A program made the translations under genes and the position numbers. The notes beneath the pieces are model-generated. The model was not told the DNA's origin and did no database searches. It saw only the letters and a list, made by a program, of their open reading frames with translations. This document shows, piece after piece, positions 35,302-47,215 of a stretch of DNA of 64,000 nt (its first letter is position 1; each line of letters starts with the position of its first letter). Where the stretch lies: contig CP034976.1 in assembly GCA_004026145.2 (NCBI GenBank), forward strand, positions 8,242,178 to 8,306,177. The letters are read 5' to 3'. This DNA comes from Takifugu bimaculatus. Lineage: Eukaryota; Chordata; Actinopteri; Tetraodontiformes; Tetraodontidae.

Positions 35302-35640
35302 TTCTGAGGAGGGACGCTACCTCCTCTGTCTCCATTCTAAGGACACAAAGGTGTCCCAGTGCTAGATGGGAAACGTCCCTCCGGCTGTCCTGGGTCTGCT
35401 TTGCTCATCTCGTCTCAGCTGGACATGTCAGGCAGGCGTCCCAACCAAGTCTCAGAGCCTCCTTTCCTGGTTCCTTTAGACGTGGAGGACACCGGCTCTG
35501 CTCTGAGTGCCTCTTGGACATCAGAGCTCGTTATCCTCTCTGCAAGGATGAGCCCAGAAACCCTTCAGAGGAAAACTGCTCGTGCTTGTGATCTTATTGT
35601 AGAAGTGGAACGGCTCTCTCATGTGGACTGAGTTCAGTCA
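35302..35640 (-). mobile_element. Decayed 3' end of a non-LTR retrotransposon (RTE/Rex-type LINE)
   Basis: Read on the minus strand, this matches, from memory, the end of an abundant fish LINE reverse-transcriptase reading frame. Aligned blocks include GGACGCCTGCCTGACATGTCC, then AGACCCAGGACAGCCGGAGGGAC, then GAGACAGAGGAGGTAGC, in the order known for the family. The coding frame is destroyed by indels and substitutions and no tandem tail remains. Plus-strand frames at 35268-35591 and 35359-35631 are antisense shadows. The family name is less certain than the LINE origin. Confidence 0.55.
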
Positions 35641-36400
35641 TTCCTACCTGATGTTTTTACCCACGACGGCAGCAGTTTGTATCCTTCAGGAGTATGGGAA
35701 TAACGACAGGAAGATCCTGCACACCAGACATTACCACCACTCCCAAGGCCTTTACGCAATATCGTCAACAAGCCGCAAAGCTATTAAACACACCATTTGT
35801 TGGTCACTTCAAACGCCTGGAGAGCTGCATCACACGGACCACGGTGCACAAGGAAAATATCATCCAACGGCTCATTCTGACCAGAAATGCCAGGGTGAAA
35901 TTTACTTGCAACTCCTCGGTGGACGCTTTGACCTTCATTCATCCAGCAGCGGCGTTCTCCTGAGATCACCATCCGTCCTCTGACTGGCAGCGCCGTGGTC
36001 AGCGGCCCTGGTTTGCTTTTCATAAACTGGTGACTTCATAAAGAATCGCCTTTACCCTCCGCTGATGGATAATGAGCCGATGAAAGACAGGCCTTTGGGA
36101 TGCGAGGGTGTCCCCTTAAATAAGAGCAGGAATAAATCTGGAAACGCATGTAGGCAGTCCACAGCAAAAGCAGGAGGTGAGCGGGGGCACTCTGCGGAGT
36201 CATCCAGGGGCCAGTGGAGGGATTGATTGTCTGTCGGGGGGGGGATTATATATTCCTGTGTTCTGCCTCCCACAGTTCTATTGGGTTTGTTCTGCCGTGC
36301 CGAGATTATAGAGCCTGGATGCATTATGTACAGTGGTTCCCATTTCTCTGCGTTAAGACATACAGAACCCAGAGGACACCTCAGCAGAAGACGAGTGTGT
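35641..36400. other. Gene-free spacer
   Basis: Short frames on both strands, none with recognisable features. A G9 run lies near 36237-36245. Confidence 0.4.
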
Positions 36401-36410
36401 GTTCGTTGCA

Positions 36411-36431
36411 AACACACACACACACACACAC
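36411..36431. repeat. (CA)n microsatellite
   Basis: Ten CA units, with further short CA runs to about 36520. Confidence 0.9.
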
Positions 36432-36880
36432 TCGCTCACACACCATATCATAAGCACACATATTGACATGTTTGGTAGACGTTAAGCTATGTACACAAAG
36501 AGAAACACACACACACACTTTCACACGGTCTGTAAGCAGCTTAAGAAAAGGTGTATTGATGAAAGATCCTCACGTGCACACGCACGCACATGCATATCAA
36601 CAATAGCCAGACAGTGTTCAAAAATGCTTATACTTAGATGCGATTTCACAGATGAAATGGCAGATATACAGCGCTGGCTGAAACCAATTTGGGAATTTGT
36701 TCCCAGATAGGATGTTTTAGGAACGCTTGGGTCTGAGGAGGCCTCGATGGCCGTCTGTCCTGGGGAATATGTTGGAGAATTTGTGCAAAATTTGCTGTGA
36801 AGGAAATATTAATAATATGAAGTCATCAGACATTTTCACAGATTTAAAGCACTCCAACATAATTTAAAAGAAAACTCCAG

Positions 36881-36903
36881 AGAAGGAAGAGAAACTTCCT
36901 TCT
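36881..36903. repeat. Small perfect hairpin
   Basis: AGAAGGAAG (36881-36889) and CTTCCTTCT (36895-36903) form a 9-bp stem with a 5-nt loop. Confidence 0.7.
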
Positions 36904-36999
36904 TAAGAAAAGAAACTCACTTCCACCCAAAAAGCTGGAAAACACACCCAGTTAAACACTGGTGCGTTCAGGTTTTCATCATTAATGAATAAAGATATC

Positions 37000-37560
37000 A
37001 TTTGCCCTCCCAGTAGTAACCTGAAATATGCTAAAGTAGGAGTAGAACACTGCCAAATGTCCTTCTGGGATTCTCAAAAGCTCCCCACCCAACGACTCGG
37101 GACTTCCAAATGAGCAGATCTTCATCATGCTGGCCACAACCCAGACGGCAATGCCCTCCTACAGTAATTGCTCTGTCACATCACGTACTCTGTCCCCAAT
37201 GTGCTCTGTTTTCCCCATCTTAAATGCTAATATCTTTCAAACAAGTTGGCAATAACCTCCTGTGATTCTCATTAGGGTCAAAACAGGCCAGAATAACGTT
37301 AGAAAAGAGAGCAATTCAAACACCTCGGCTATAGATCGGAGCCTCAAAAGGAGGGGCCCTTGATAAGAACACAGCCAAAGTAAGAGCCCAATTTATTAAA
37401 ATCATTTGTATATTATGTCTCAAAGGCTTGTTTGCATAATTCAGCATCTCCTCCCATTAGTGAGAATTATTATCCTCTGTATTTTTTTTTTACACCTCTG
37501 GGTTTTAGTCAGAGCACAGAACATAAATCTCTGATAAGTTTGACATCGGAACCTCCTCAG
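37000..37560. promoter_or_regulatory. Strong candidate conserved non-coding block
   Basis: A long block with no simple repeat except a T9 run near 37483. It contains CTACAGTAATTGCTC, TTAAATGCTAATATC, TTTGCATAATTCAGC and CATTAGTGAGAATTATTATCC. No coding frame. Composition is that of vertebrate non-coding elements. Confidence 0.4.
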
Positions 37561-37951
37561 CAAAGGGCCTTCTAGCACAGCAGCAGTGCGCTGAGCCTGT
37601 GTGCTTAGGTCATTGTTTATGGCTCATTTTGGGGGGGTTTTCTGTGTATGAATGATCGGATGTGGCTGAAATAGCGAGAAGGCATCAAGAGCAAAACGGG
37701 TTTTAGAACCTATTGCAACACTTTACAGCATTTCATTTCAGATTTAGCAGCATGGTGCCATTTTTGTTCACAAAAAATATGTAATTTTAGCAGATCAGAG
37801 GAAAGCGCAAAGACATTTTTATGCAAAAAGAAACTTAATTAGTAAATTATGATTAAATGAATGTGCAGTCACTTAACTGTTATTGTGGCGGTGAGCGTAG
37901 TTTCATTCTACCCTCCATTTTTAAGATTTGCTCCTGCTGTCACACTGACCT

Positions 37952-37971
37952 AAGTGTTATTAATAGCACTT
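37952..37971. repeat. 20-bp near-perfect palindrome
   Basis: AAGTGTTATTAATAGCACTT is symmetrical except for one base pair. The centre, TATTAATA, contains an ATTAAT homeodomain-type core. The flanks AAGTG/CACTT resemble NKX2-type sites facing each other. Confidence 0.75.
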
Positions 37972-39240
37972 AACTATTAATACTGCCTAAAAGTACCACA
38001 CGGACTCGACTTTTATCCCCACTTGTTGTCAGTCAGCATATAAAAGAGCTAAAGTTCCCCAGTGACTTTATGTTGCAAAGAAGGAAGTGGTGGGAGGGCA
38101 GCTTCCGACATTTTTCATTCAGGTTTGATCATTCCTGTAATTGTCTGCCTACAGTGACTTACAACGGCGGCCTCAGAACGAACGACCTTGGCAACTTAAT
38201 AGACAGGTAATGAGATCATCTCCTCTGCCTCACTCATTAGCTATGACATCATGGTGGCACCCAGGCCAGACAATGGGACTGACTGACACGGCTCCAGACT
38301 GCTGCTGTTCGCCTAACGGCCTGTGGGGGGCAGACAAGACCTTCGGTAGCTGAACTGACGTTTGGAGCGTTTCAGCACTTCTGTGTTGAAAGAATTAATG
38401 AAAGCTGTTTCTGTTTTTCAGTTGGTGTTAAAAAAAAGAATTTATCTCACTCTTCTCTCTTTTGACTTCACAAGTAAACACGGAAATGAAATTGCACAAA
38501 TTTACACTCCCATTAGTGTATAATTAAAGCACTGTTTTTAAGCGTATTACAGGGTGGGGCTTAACTTACTACTCAGTAAGCCTAACATGCTAATCTGCAG
38601 CGGACGTGCAAACATAAAATGCTGAAATGAATCAAACTACTTTTGTATTTAGACTTTATACTTTCTTGTTTAATTAAGTGTCACACCTGACAGTGCCTCG
38701 GTTTCGTTCATTTTCTTCTCTTCTCATTCACCCGCTAATTAATTTTTACATAATGCCAATTTACTACTGCATAGTCTTTTACACTTTGCACTAAGCTTGT
38801 ATGCATGTGTTAATGTGTAGTCTGCGATACTACGTTGCGCTAACCCCCTGTTATGTAATTATCAATCTGTGTTTTCTTGCAAACAAACAGATCCTTTCAT
38901 CAGGTTAAAAGTGTAAACTAACACCCTGAGATCAGACTGGCAGCCATAAACCCTGAAATAAAGGTAGTTTCAGATTCAGTGGTAAAAGAGCAGCATTTCT
39001 GTACATCACCATCCAATCTTTCACGTTATTGGCAGAGGCTACGCACCACGCTAGCTGCCACCTGCTCTGAGAAGTTTAACATTCACACACAAGGAGCGAA
39101 CAGGGGCTCCAACAACATCACAGTGAAGCCCAAACATGTTCCCTGACTGATTAGAGACCAGTCACAGTTCATTCAGACATGAAATACAACTTTCCATACT
39201 CAAACACAGGAAAGAGATGTAGCATGTTCCACAGTTAGCC
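37972..39240. other. Gene-free spacer
   Basis: No supported gene. An A8 run near 38430 and AT-rich sequence with GCTAATTAATTTTTACATAATG near 38735. Confidence 0.4.
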
Positions 39241-39540
39241 TGGTTTGTTGAAGGCTAAAGACAGCCGCGAGCAGGCCGGGCAGGGCTCACCGACGTCGAG
39301 GGGAGATGGTGAAATGCACAGGCATCATGAAGCAGGAGCCAGTGCTGAAATGTGCACGTGTTGTTGTGTGCGTAGGTGTGTGTTTGCATACACGAGCATG
39401 TGCGCCCACAACAGTGTGAGCAAGCGAAAGCATTTTGCTATCCCTATGTCTGTGTCTTCCGGCGATAAATCGGTTGGGGGTTTCAGACCAGACTCATGCT
39501 GGGTCCTTTCAAGCACTCACATGGCTGTTCAGCGTTTGCC

Positions 39541-39695
39541 TCCTCTCCTCTCCTCTCCTCTCCTCTCCTCTCCTCTCCTCTCCTCTCCTCTCCTCTCCTC
39601 TCCTCTCCTCTCCTCTCCCTCCCTCTCCTCTCCTCTCCTCTCCTCTCCTCTCCTCTCCTCTCCTCTCCTCTCCTCTCCTCTCCTCTCCTCTCCTC
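39541..39695. repeat. (TCCTC)n pentanucleotide array, about 155 bp
   Basis: About 30 copies of TCCTC, broken once by a CCTCCC interruption near 39616-39624. One strand is all pyrimidine and the other all purine, with local mirror symmetry, so it can form intramolecular triplex (H-DNA). The Ser/Pro/Leu and Arg/Glu/Gly frames over it are low-complexity artefacts. Confidence 0.97.
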
Positions 39696-40690
39696 CCTGT
39701 GTCTCTTTCTCCCGCTCATTCTCTCTCTCTGTCCCCCCTCTCTCTCTCCATCTCCCTCTCTGCTCTCCATCACACTGTTTTCACCACATCCTTCCTTTTC
39801 ATGTGGATGGTGAATGCTCATGAATTTATGGATTTCTGCACAGGGGGGGCCTCTCTTCTGAGGGAGACCAAAAATGATTTCACAGCCTGCTGTGTGGAAT
39901 ACGAGCTTGCAAAGGAACAGGGTGGGAGCTCAAAGCACTCGACAACTGTTTTGTTCTGGTCCATTCTCTGCCACAGAGGGAGCGGTCCACCTGAAACAGA
40001 GCATAAAGTGACCTCATGTATGCCATATTTGTGAATAAAATAACAACAGCCCTGCTTTCTTTTGTGGATTTCTTCTGCTCTACATTAGCAATTGTTATTA
40101 AACCACTGCAGAGGACGACAAATGCTGCAACAACCTGCAGCGAATCCTTTATGATTTCATGAGAGCTGTTCCCCACAGATTAATTTAATTAACTTAAAAT
40201 ATTGAGTTATGTCAATGAGTAGCCTTCGGCCGGGTGTGTGGCTCTGCCTGCCTTGAAGCAAAACTTAAGAAAACACTTTTAACCACAACAGCCTGTCAGT
40301 GCTTCATCATCTGTAGCTCTTCAGCAGCGGCGATGCTTCCTCGAAGTTGCATCCTTCTCTCTCTCTCTCGCACATGTTCCGATTAATGTCAAATGTATTT
40401 CAGGAGTTTTGCAGCTGTTGCTTGTGTAGTGGAACCTATATGTGGTAGAAAAACTGTCTGTAGCTTGAGAAAGGAGGCTTTGGGCTACAGTTCCAATCAG
40501 CTGTCATTCACAGCGACATTGATTAAACCAGTAACAGTTTATCTGTCAGACCAGCCCTCCAGCAACATCTTCCACAACAACCTCCACCATTTATTTATGT
40601 GTACTGCGCAACTGAAGGGGGTTGACACAGACAGTTTAGCTCCCTGTTTTCTAAATAATAATAAAAAAATTGACAGAGAAAGTAGCGAAT
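39696..40690. other. Gene-free spacer with C/T-rich left edge
   Basis: A (CT)n-rich tail runs to about 39770; after that the sequence is mixed with no recognisable gene. AT-rich, element-like words occur at 40140-40210 (ATTAATTTAATTAACTTAAAATATTG). Confidence 0.4.
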
Positions 40691-40756
40691 GAAAAAGAAA
40701 GTCCACCTGCATTTTTGTTGTGGATTCATGCCACCGCGTAAAGATGTAGATGTATT

Positions 40757-40876
40757 ATGTTGCTGTTGCGCTGTTGTTGATGCATCGATGGCAACGCTAC
40801 TGCCAGGGTTGCTGCAGCTGCTCTTGTTGCATCGTTGCTCCTGTTGCTGCTTTTTATACTACTGTTGTTGCTCCTA
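40757..40876. repeat. Degenerate (TTG/GCT)n trinucleotide region
   Basis: Imperfect TGTTGC/TGCTGC-type units over about 120 bp. The cysteine-rich frames here are a by-product. Confidence 0.75.
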
Positions 40877-40919
40877 CAAAACACAAGAAAAGAAAAGATT
40901 GCAGCAAACAGGATTTTAG

Positions 40920-42930
40920 TGAGCAGCGAACTGGAGACGGTCTGATGGACAGGGACACACGGATGTTTACAGCTTAGAGACATTTTGTCTAAACAGCTCA
41001 GCAGGTGAAAAAAAGAGATACTATGTGGCTAATTTGTTATAAGGCTCCCCATATACAGGAATATAATCCCTGGAGAAATTCACCCTGGAGCTAAAAAAAA
41101 AACCTCATAAAATGATCTGGTTCTGTAGCAGCAGATATGAAATTCATCATTCATGTAAGCAGATGAATCAAGAGCGATAATGTTTGATTAACAACGTATC
41201 GGGAGCACGTGGAAGGTTTCCACCAGAAATCCAGAGTGAATTAACAAACTGTAATATCATCCTTCTAATTTATTCACGTATTTGGAACCCGTACATGTGA
41301 CACATACGTGCACACGTCTTCCTTCTCCTTTACCGTCATGCTGTTTTCATTACATCACATCTTACTGCATTGTAATACGCCGGCTCAGTCCTCTGGACAG
41401 TGATTTAATGTGCATCATGTTATGGATTACAATATTTAATGCTCCGCAGGGGTTCGTAGCAGGTGTGTTGTGCCTTGACGCAGTGTAAAACAATATCAGG
41501 CAGAAGAAGGTTAATGCAATAAACTGCTGGAAAGTTCAATTTAACAGGGAGGAATCCCATTTTAATTACAGTGCCTGTAAGACAGGAATAGAAATGTATC
41601 GTCTCCTGAAATCAAAGGATTTTAGGATGTACAGATCTTTTCCCTCAGGTCCTTAAACTGCCACTTGCTTGGTGAGATTCATGAGCGGGGATGGAGATTT
41701 ATTTTATTGTCGGATACTATCTGTACTTTTTTTCTTGACTATTTTCAGCATCTCCCTGGTTGCCCCGGAGATTCCCCTCTCCTTCCGTCTGCAGTCATTT
41801 CCACTTGCAGCCTTGTTGCATAATAGAAACACAGCATAACCGAAAACATGCCAACAATTCAAAACCACAAAATGCATCACGCAGCCAGTCGTCCCATCTC
41901 CCCTCGACTCACGGTCGTACATAGATCCCTTCACTTGTCTGTGGGACCGGGCAGCGTTGTATAATAAAACCATTATTGTTGTGCTGACATATAGCCGTGC
42001 GCTCCTGCCATGAATCCACGTGTCAGCGGGACCATGAGGATGTCAATTTGAGTGTAAGATTAAGACAAATTTTGGCCGAGACACCGACTCAGCATTAACG
42101 GTAACAAGAAGAGAGATGGGTTGAAGGTTAACAAATGTGCACTCTACACTGTGTGCACGTGTACCCCTTTAAAACCCTTCAAACATGGAACAAGACAGTG
42201 ACCAACAGGATAGTGTGGATAATCAAACAGGACAATGGTGTTTATTTTTAGCTGTTGCTTCAAATTTAGACAGTAAAAGTGTATTTTTCAGTGCAAATGT
42301 TAATGTTTAGAAATTATTTTTTAACAGCATCCTGCATCTAAGATGTGGGGCGAGAAGAAATAAATGACTTTCCTCTGTCAAATGGGAGAAAATCAATAAA
42401 TTTAGAATATCTTTGGTTTTTCCTAATTTTCTTAGCTGGGGGTTTAAGGGTTAATAGGAATCACAACAATAATTTCCTTTACGGTCTATTCTTGATTGCC
42501 TCAAATACATGCACTCCAATTTTATATATTATGTGTGCAAGTTGGCTTTGAAATTAGAGACCATGAAACCGTTAATGGTCTACACCATAAAGAATGGTGC
42601 AAATATATCGATCGCTTGTCAAAAGTTGGCAAAGCGAATCATTTAACCGATCTCTACGTCCACCCTTTGATTCTAGCTTAGGACAGTGGTATGCTAGCGC
42701 ATATGGCTCTGATTGTTCTTCACAGAACTCCGGCAGCTTTAAACACACAGATAAAATAAAATAAAGTCATGTACAATACAGAATAAAGCAAAAACAAAGA
42801 GAGAACTTTCTCTTTCTCTTGTTCTCTTACTTCTGTGATGTAAGAATGATGGTATGATGTCACATGGTTTAAGTGTGAATATTACCGTTCACGCTCCGTG
42901 CGCTGGAGTCAAACCTTCCATTCAATAATC
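40920..42930. other. Gene-free spacer
   Basis: About 2 kb with no supported gene. Frames at 41704-41973 (minus) and 42345-42551 lack features. An (AATAA)-like run, ATAAAATAAAATAAAG, lies near 42750. Confidence 0.45.
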
Positions 42931-42933
42931 ACG

Positions 42934-43055
42934 TTGCATGGGCCCTAGAGGGGAAGTTGCTTCTTAAGACGCTCTCAGAAACTTTATCAGGCCTTTTCCC
43001 GGTCATATGCCATTTGCATGGGCCCATATGCCACATCCATATGTCACATGCTTTA
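42934..43055. repeat. Short repeated motifs: TTGCATGGGCCC twice, CATATG series
   Basis: TTGCATGGGCCC occurs at 42934-42945 and again at 43014-43025, exactly 80 bp apart. The second copy lies in a cluster of E-box-like CATATGCCA words at about 43004-43050. Possibly a local duplication or a cluster of factor sites. Confidence 0.6.
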
Positions 43056-45190
43056 TGCGTTCTGCATTTCCTGTAAATCTTTTTTTATCTTCTGTTCTCC
43101 CATTCTAATTTCTTCTCTAACCCCTCTGGGCTCATTGCTTCCCCACATCGTCTCCCATGATATCGGACCGTCCACTTGCCAGTGACTAACTGTAGACTCG
43201 AGGCTCACAAATTAGTTAGACGCCAGATGTAGTAAAGGTCACAGTCACCATAACAGTAACCAGAACAGCCATTCCAGTAAGACTCCCAGCTGTCTGGGAG
43301 CGCCGTGCTCGAAACACTCTGCAAGATGAACGTATGTTGATTACGTTTGGGAGGTAAGGTTATTTAGAGAAAGCTTTGTAATTTGATAATCAATTACATT
43401 GACAGGAGAGGGATGATGTAAAAATGGTGGCCTGGGCAGTTCTCCCTCTCTCTGTGTTTTATAACAAAATAAAAGGGCCACAGTTGCAGTTGCTGTGTCT
43501 GTTTTTCCAGAATGCAACACATTCAAATGTGAGGCCCTCTTATTCGATAAACTTGTTTAGGTACATTCTGTATAACATCAAAGCAAATAAACCTTTCGAT
43601 TCTGCAATAATATGATGTATCCAAAAAAAGGTAACCCCATTCTGGGACCCAGAAACTTCCTTTCTTCAACATGACCAGCTTTTCAACTCAGAATTATCCA
43701 CCCTGTCTCATGTCCATGAATATTGAACACAATCTCTCCCCTCTCACACATTCAGACATTCTAAAGCTCTCCACGTCAGTCAGTCCTTTAGCTCTTCTAT
43801 TACCAGAGAATTTCAGAAAGAGACAGAAAAAGAAATGGGATCAGTTACAGCTGAATACACTCCCGCAGATATACTTTTCTTATGTAAGATTTCACTTTTG
43901 TTTGATGGACACAAATGTCTATGAGACACACGTTCCATACCCTACCGGATTTACATAAGCCCACATTTCTGTCAAACAGCGTGGCTTCTTTTTGGTCAAA
44001 TATTTATTGTGTGGCAGTAAAAATGTCAGGACGTCATGGCTTCTTTAAGAAAAACTCCTTTTGTGGAGCTCATTCTTTTTGTTTGACTTTATAAATTGCT
44101 AAGAATCCCTCTTTGAGAAAACCCTTGACTAAAAAAATTGTAATTAAAAAAAAAGAAGTACAGACGTCAATAAAAAATGAGTGGAAAGTGTAATTTAATA
44201 TACCTACTCACCTAAAATGTATGCAAAGGAAAACTACATATTCAGGATAAACCCTCCAAAATTCTTCAACACAATCTTGGTAAAGTCTGACGGCATTCAA
44301 CAGACAAATACACACATTTTGACACACGTGCTGGTTTGAGATGGATTTGAGGATTTGCTCACAGTCTTGATGCACCTCATCATGACCTTATTGGTAAACA
44401 GGCCCTTCCCGAATCCAGAGCAAACTCAATAAAACTAGCCTGAAACTCCGAACCAGCTGCACTCGGCGAGTTCCCCCCCGAGGAGTGTCGAGAACGAATG
44501 GAGAGAGGCAGAAAGAGACCGGCAGAGAGCGAGGAACAGAGATCAAGAAATAAATAGGGAGGCGGATGGTGTGTACGTGGAGGGGGGGGGTACAAGATAT
44601 TACGATTGAGAGGGGAAGGGGGGGAGAATAAGGCAGGAAACAGAGAAAGATCAAAGACAAACAGCGAAGCAGCTGAGACAAGGAGAAAAACACCGAATGA
44701 GGGAGAGGGGAACCCAGTGGTAGAAATGTAATTCAGCGCTGCAGGGAGAAGTTGTGTTCCGTTCCTGCTCTTGGCCTCACCAGCTGTAATGAGCCTCAGA
44801 TTACTACGAGGCCCCGACCTGACATGTGCAAAAGGCATCACTGCTCGGGCTGGCAAAGCAGCAGAATGCACCCTGAGAATCAGCTCATCATTAAAACATA
44901 TTGCCCTCAGCCAGAATAATTGAAAAAAGGGAATATGTTCTGTAGTTCCCGATGAGTGTTTTCTTTTTTTTTGTCCTGAGAGAATGAGGGAAAGACAGAG
45001 GCAGGCAGAAAGACTGGGAAGAGATTTCGTGAGGATTGCACGACGGATGCTTATTTTGGAATGTTTGCCATTTAAAGCCCACAGACTTTGGGCAGCAGGG
45101 CCAGTTAGGCTGACTGGAAATTAGGTTCAATATCATAGAGAAGCAAAAATTGTATATTTGGAGCATAAATATTTGGTTGAGAAAGGTGCT
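43056..45190. other. Gene-free spacer with purine-rich patch
   Basis: No supported gene. The 163-codon minus-strand frame at 44871-44380 covers a purine-rich, low-complexity patch with a G9 run near 44583 and a second overlapping frame, so I treat it as accidental. Confidence 0.45.
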
Positions 45191-45203
45191 AATGTTCACA
45201 GAA

Positions 45204-45313
45204 GGCCCTGCGATGAGCTGGCGAGCCATTCCGGGGTGTATCCTGCCTTCACTCATATGCAGCTAGGAATGGCTCCCCATGACCCTGAATAGGATACAGC
45301 GGTCAAGAAAAAG
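45204..45313 (+). mobile_element. Decayed LINE/SINE 3'-tail fragment
   Basis: Ordered blocks GGCCCTGCGATGAGCTGGCGA, GGGGTGTATCCTGCCTTC, ATGCAGCTAGGAATGGCTCC and GACCCTGAATAGGATACAGCG follow a very common teleost retroelement tail that usually ends in (GATG)n. Here the tail repeat is gone and an A-rich stretch follows. Family from memory; class LINE or LINE-mobilised SINE. Confidence 0.6.
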
Positions 45314-45421
45314 AACAAGGAATGGCGTTTATATTTGTGTTTAGTGTGTTTACATGGGTCACTGATTAACCTACAGACAATTAGTCTTGAGACAGCAACT
45401 AATATTGGTTTATGTAAAGCC

Positions 45422-45981
45422 TTTAAAGGGGACAAATTATGCAAAACACCCTTTTTCAGTGCTTCAGGATATATATTTGCTTATCCGGAGAGCTTTCCGG
45501 AGAGTGTAAGTTTCGAAAACTAATTCAATGTTTGGTAATCTGCTAGAGTAAGAAAACATGCCTCTTATAAAAGTGCTGTTTGAATTTCTGTTGGACTGTT
45601 ACGTAAGTGCCTGGGTGATATGAATAGTCCCACCCTTGTGCTGGGTATTTCCCATTCAGCCACAGCCACCTGTGCAAGGCTCCGCCATTAGCGACTGCCT
45701 GGACCGCCGTCACATGCAGCTTGAAAGCCATGGTCACCCACAGCTGGCTTCATGTCGTTCCCCCGGCAGAACAGCTGGGTGGTGCCAATAGTGTCTGTAA
45801 GCAGTGCTCACAGTAGCTCATTAGGATTCAGAGAGGCTTTCAAAGCGTTTGTTGAGAACAGGACTGGAAGTAGTATGTTTAGAGTCTGTTCTAATCCCTT
45901 TCACCCAAAGAGCATTACTAACTTTTCAATTAGACACCAAGGAGCCATGTTATCTTTTATAAAAGGAGTGTCCCCTTTAAA
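45422..45981. mobile_element. TTAA-flanked non-autonomous DNA transposon (piggyBac-like MITE)
   Basis: The 560-bp unit is bounded by a perfect 13-bp inverted repeat: TTTAAAGGGGACA at 45422-45434 and TGTCCCCTTTAAA at 45969-45981. Each terminus includes TTAA, the target site of piggyBac-type elements, with AGGGGACA/TGTCCCCT as the inner end. The left subterminal sequence (ACAAATTATGCAAAACACCC) resembles an abundant fish repeat. No transposase frame is present; frames inside (45543-45737 minus, 45752-46003 plus) show no motif. The superfamily is inferred from TTAA alone. Confidence 0.65.
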
Positions 45982-47100
45982 CTCACGGCTTCCACAAAGG
46001 TAATAAGCTATCATGTTGAGCATCTTTATCTCTCTTTAAAAGAGTTACATCTTTCATCTTCACAAGCTTCCACCATCTGTAGTATCTTTCTGTTGATCTC
46101 AAACACCCAATTACCCCCCCAAACCAAGAAAATATCACACCTCCTGTATTTTCCTGCTATTCCAATGCAAGACTTGTAAGATGGATGATGAGCTGGAAAC
46201 ATTTACATTCAGAGACTGAGAACAAAATTGCTTAAATAAGAATAAACTTTCTTGCCTGTTTAAATAAAGACTGATGACGATGATAAAAATAAACTATATT
46301 ATCGCATCACTAAACATTTGCTATTACAATAAAGTGTAAAATAAGGACACATCCAATGGAAAAATGGTAAACCTGCATAAACTGCAGAGCAATAACTGAT
46401 ATTACAACCCATACTGTCACAAATCCTATATATTTCAGCTCCTCAAACTCATATTCTTGCCTATTCCACTAAAACCCAAGTCAAATTTACATTTATGGGC
46501 CGCCCGTCTGAGCGTCCGCAGCTGCACAATCCCACCTTCCTGAGATCTGGGTTGTCATTTGCTTCCGCTATTTCACTGTGCAATGAAGCACCAATGTTAT
46601 GCCATCACACCACCAGCGAGGAGCATTCATACACAATGAATGGAATCCTCAAAAAAGTGGGGGGAAAAAAGTGAAATGGAGCTAATGCACAAGGGAAATA
46701 TAACACAATTTCAACGAGCACTGTAGCAAGACGTTTGTGAGGCCAACAGAATACCGAAAAACACGCGTTCCCATTTCTGTGCACGTAGGGATCCCTCCAT
46801 GCAAGTCAAATGATATGGTATGTTCATACTTTTTTGTAAGTTTCCCTGTTAAATGAAGGGTGAATACATCTGGCTATCAGCTCCCCTTTCCTTTCCTGCT
46901 ACCGCTCACTCATTCCATCCATCTGTGTTGTGCTGTGCCACTCCAGTGAACATCAGGCTTGTTTTTTTTACCGTATCCCCTTCAGCAAATCCAGACATCC
47001 AGTGAACATGAAGTTTCTCCATTTTCCTATAGTTACAGTAAAGGAGTAATCCTGTAGTCTTTTCAAATTCAATTATAAATGTCAACCTGAGCCCAATTGC
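45982..47100. other. Gene-free, with a candidate element at about 46490-46680
   Basis: No gene. The sub-block 46490-46640 is repeat-free and mixed in composition (CACTGTGCAATGAAGCACC, ACACAATGAATGGAATCC). Confidence 0.35.
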
Positions 47101-47115
47101 TACTTTCTATATATT

Positions 47116-47215
47116 AGGGCTGTCTAAATTAGCACGTTAATCCAGATTAATTCGTTTGCATGTTTAATTTGATTAACTTAAAATTTGATTAATTTTAACA
47201 GAATTAATTTGTGCG
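47116..47215. mobile_element. Fragment of a TTAAT-rich dispersed fish repeat
   Basis: AGGGCTGTCTAAATTAGCACG followed by repeated TTAATCCAG, TTAATTCG, TTAATTTG and ATTAATTTTAACAG words resembles the start of a common teleost repeat beginning AGGGCTGTC. Ends and class could not be fixed. Confidence 0.35.

Noticed and set aside
35268..35631. Cysteine-bearing plus-strand frames suggesting a small zinc-binding protein
   Set aside because: They are antisense to a decayed LINE tail and have no paired cysteine pattern.
38312..38325. CCTGTGGGGGGCAG as a third CTCF site
   Set aside because: Two mismatches in the core; too weak to list beside the sites at 16863 and 24749.
39245..40034. Frames of about 190-200 codons, the longest in the window
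   Set aside because: Most of their length translates the (TCCTC)n array; equally long frames exist on the opposite strand. This is low-complexity read-through, not a gene.
40..42376. An 18-bp identical word (AATAAATGACTTTCCTCT) shared by the left end (near 36) and position 42359
   Set aside because: Flanks do not match beyond the word. One such coincidence in 64 kb of AT-rich DNA is only mildly surprising.
44380..44871. 163-codon minus-strand frame
   Set aside because: Covers a purine-rich, low-complexity patch and has a competing overlapping frame; no recognisable motif or splice context.
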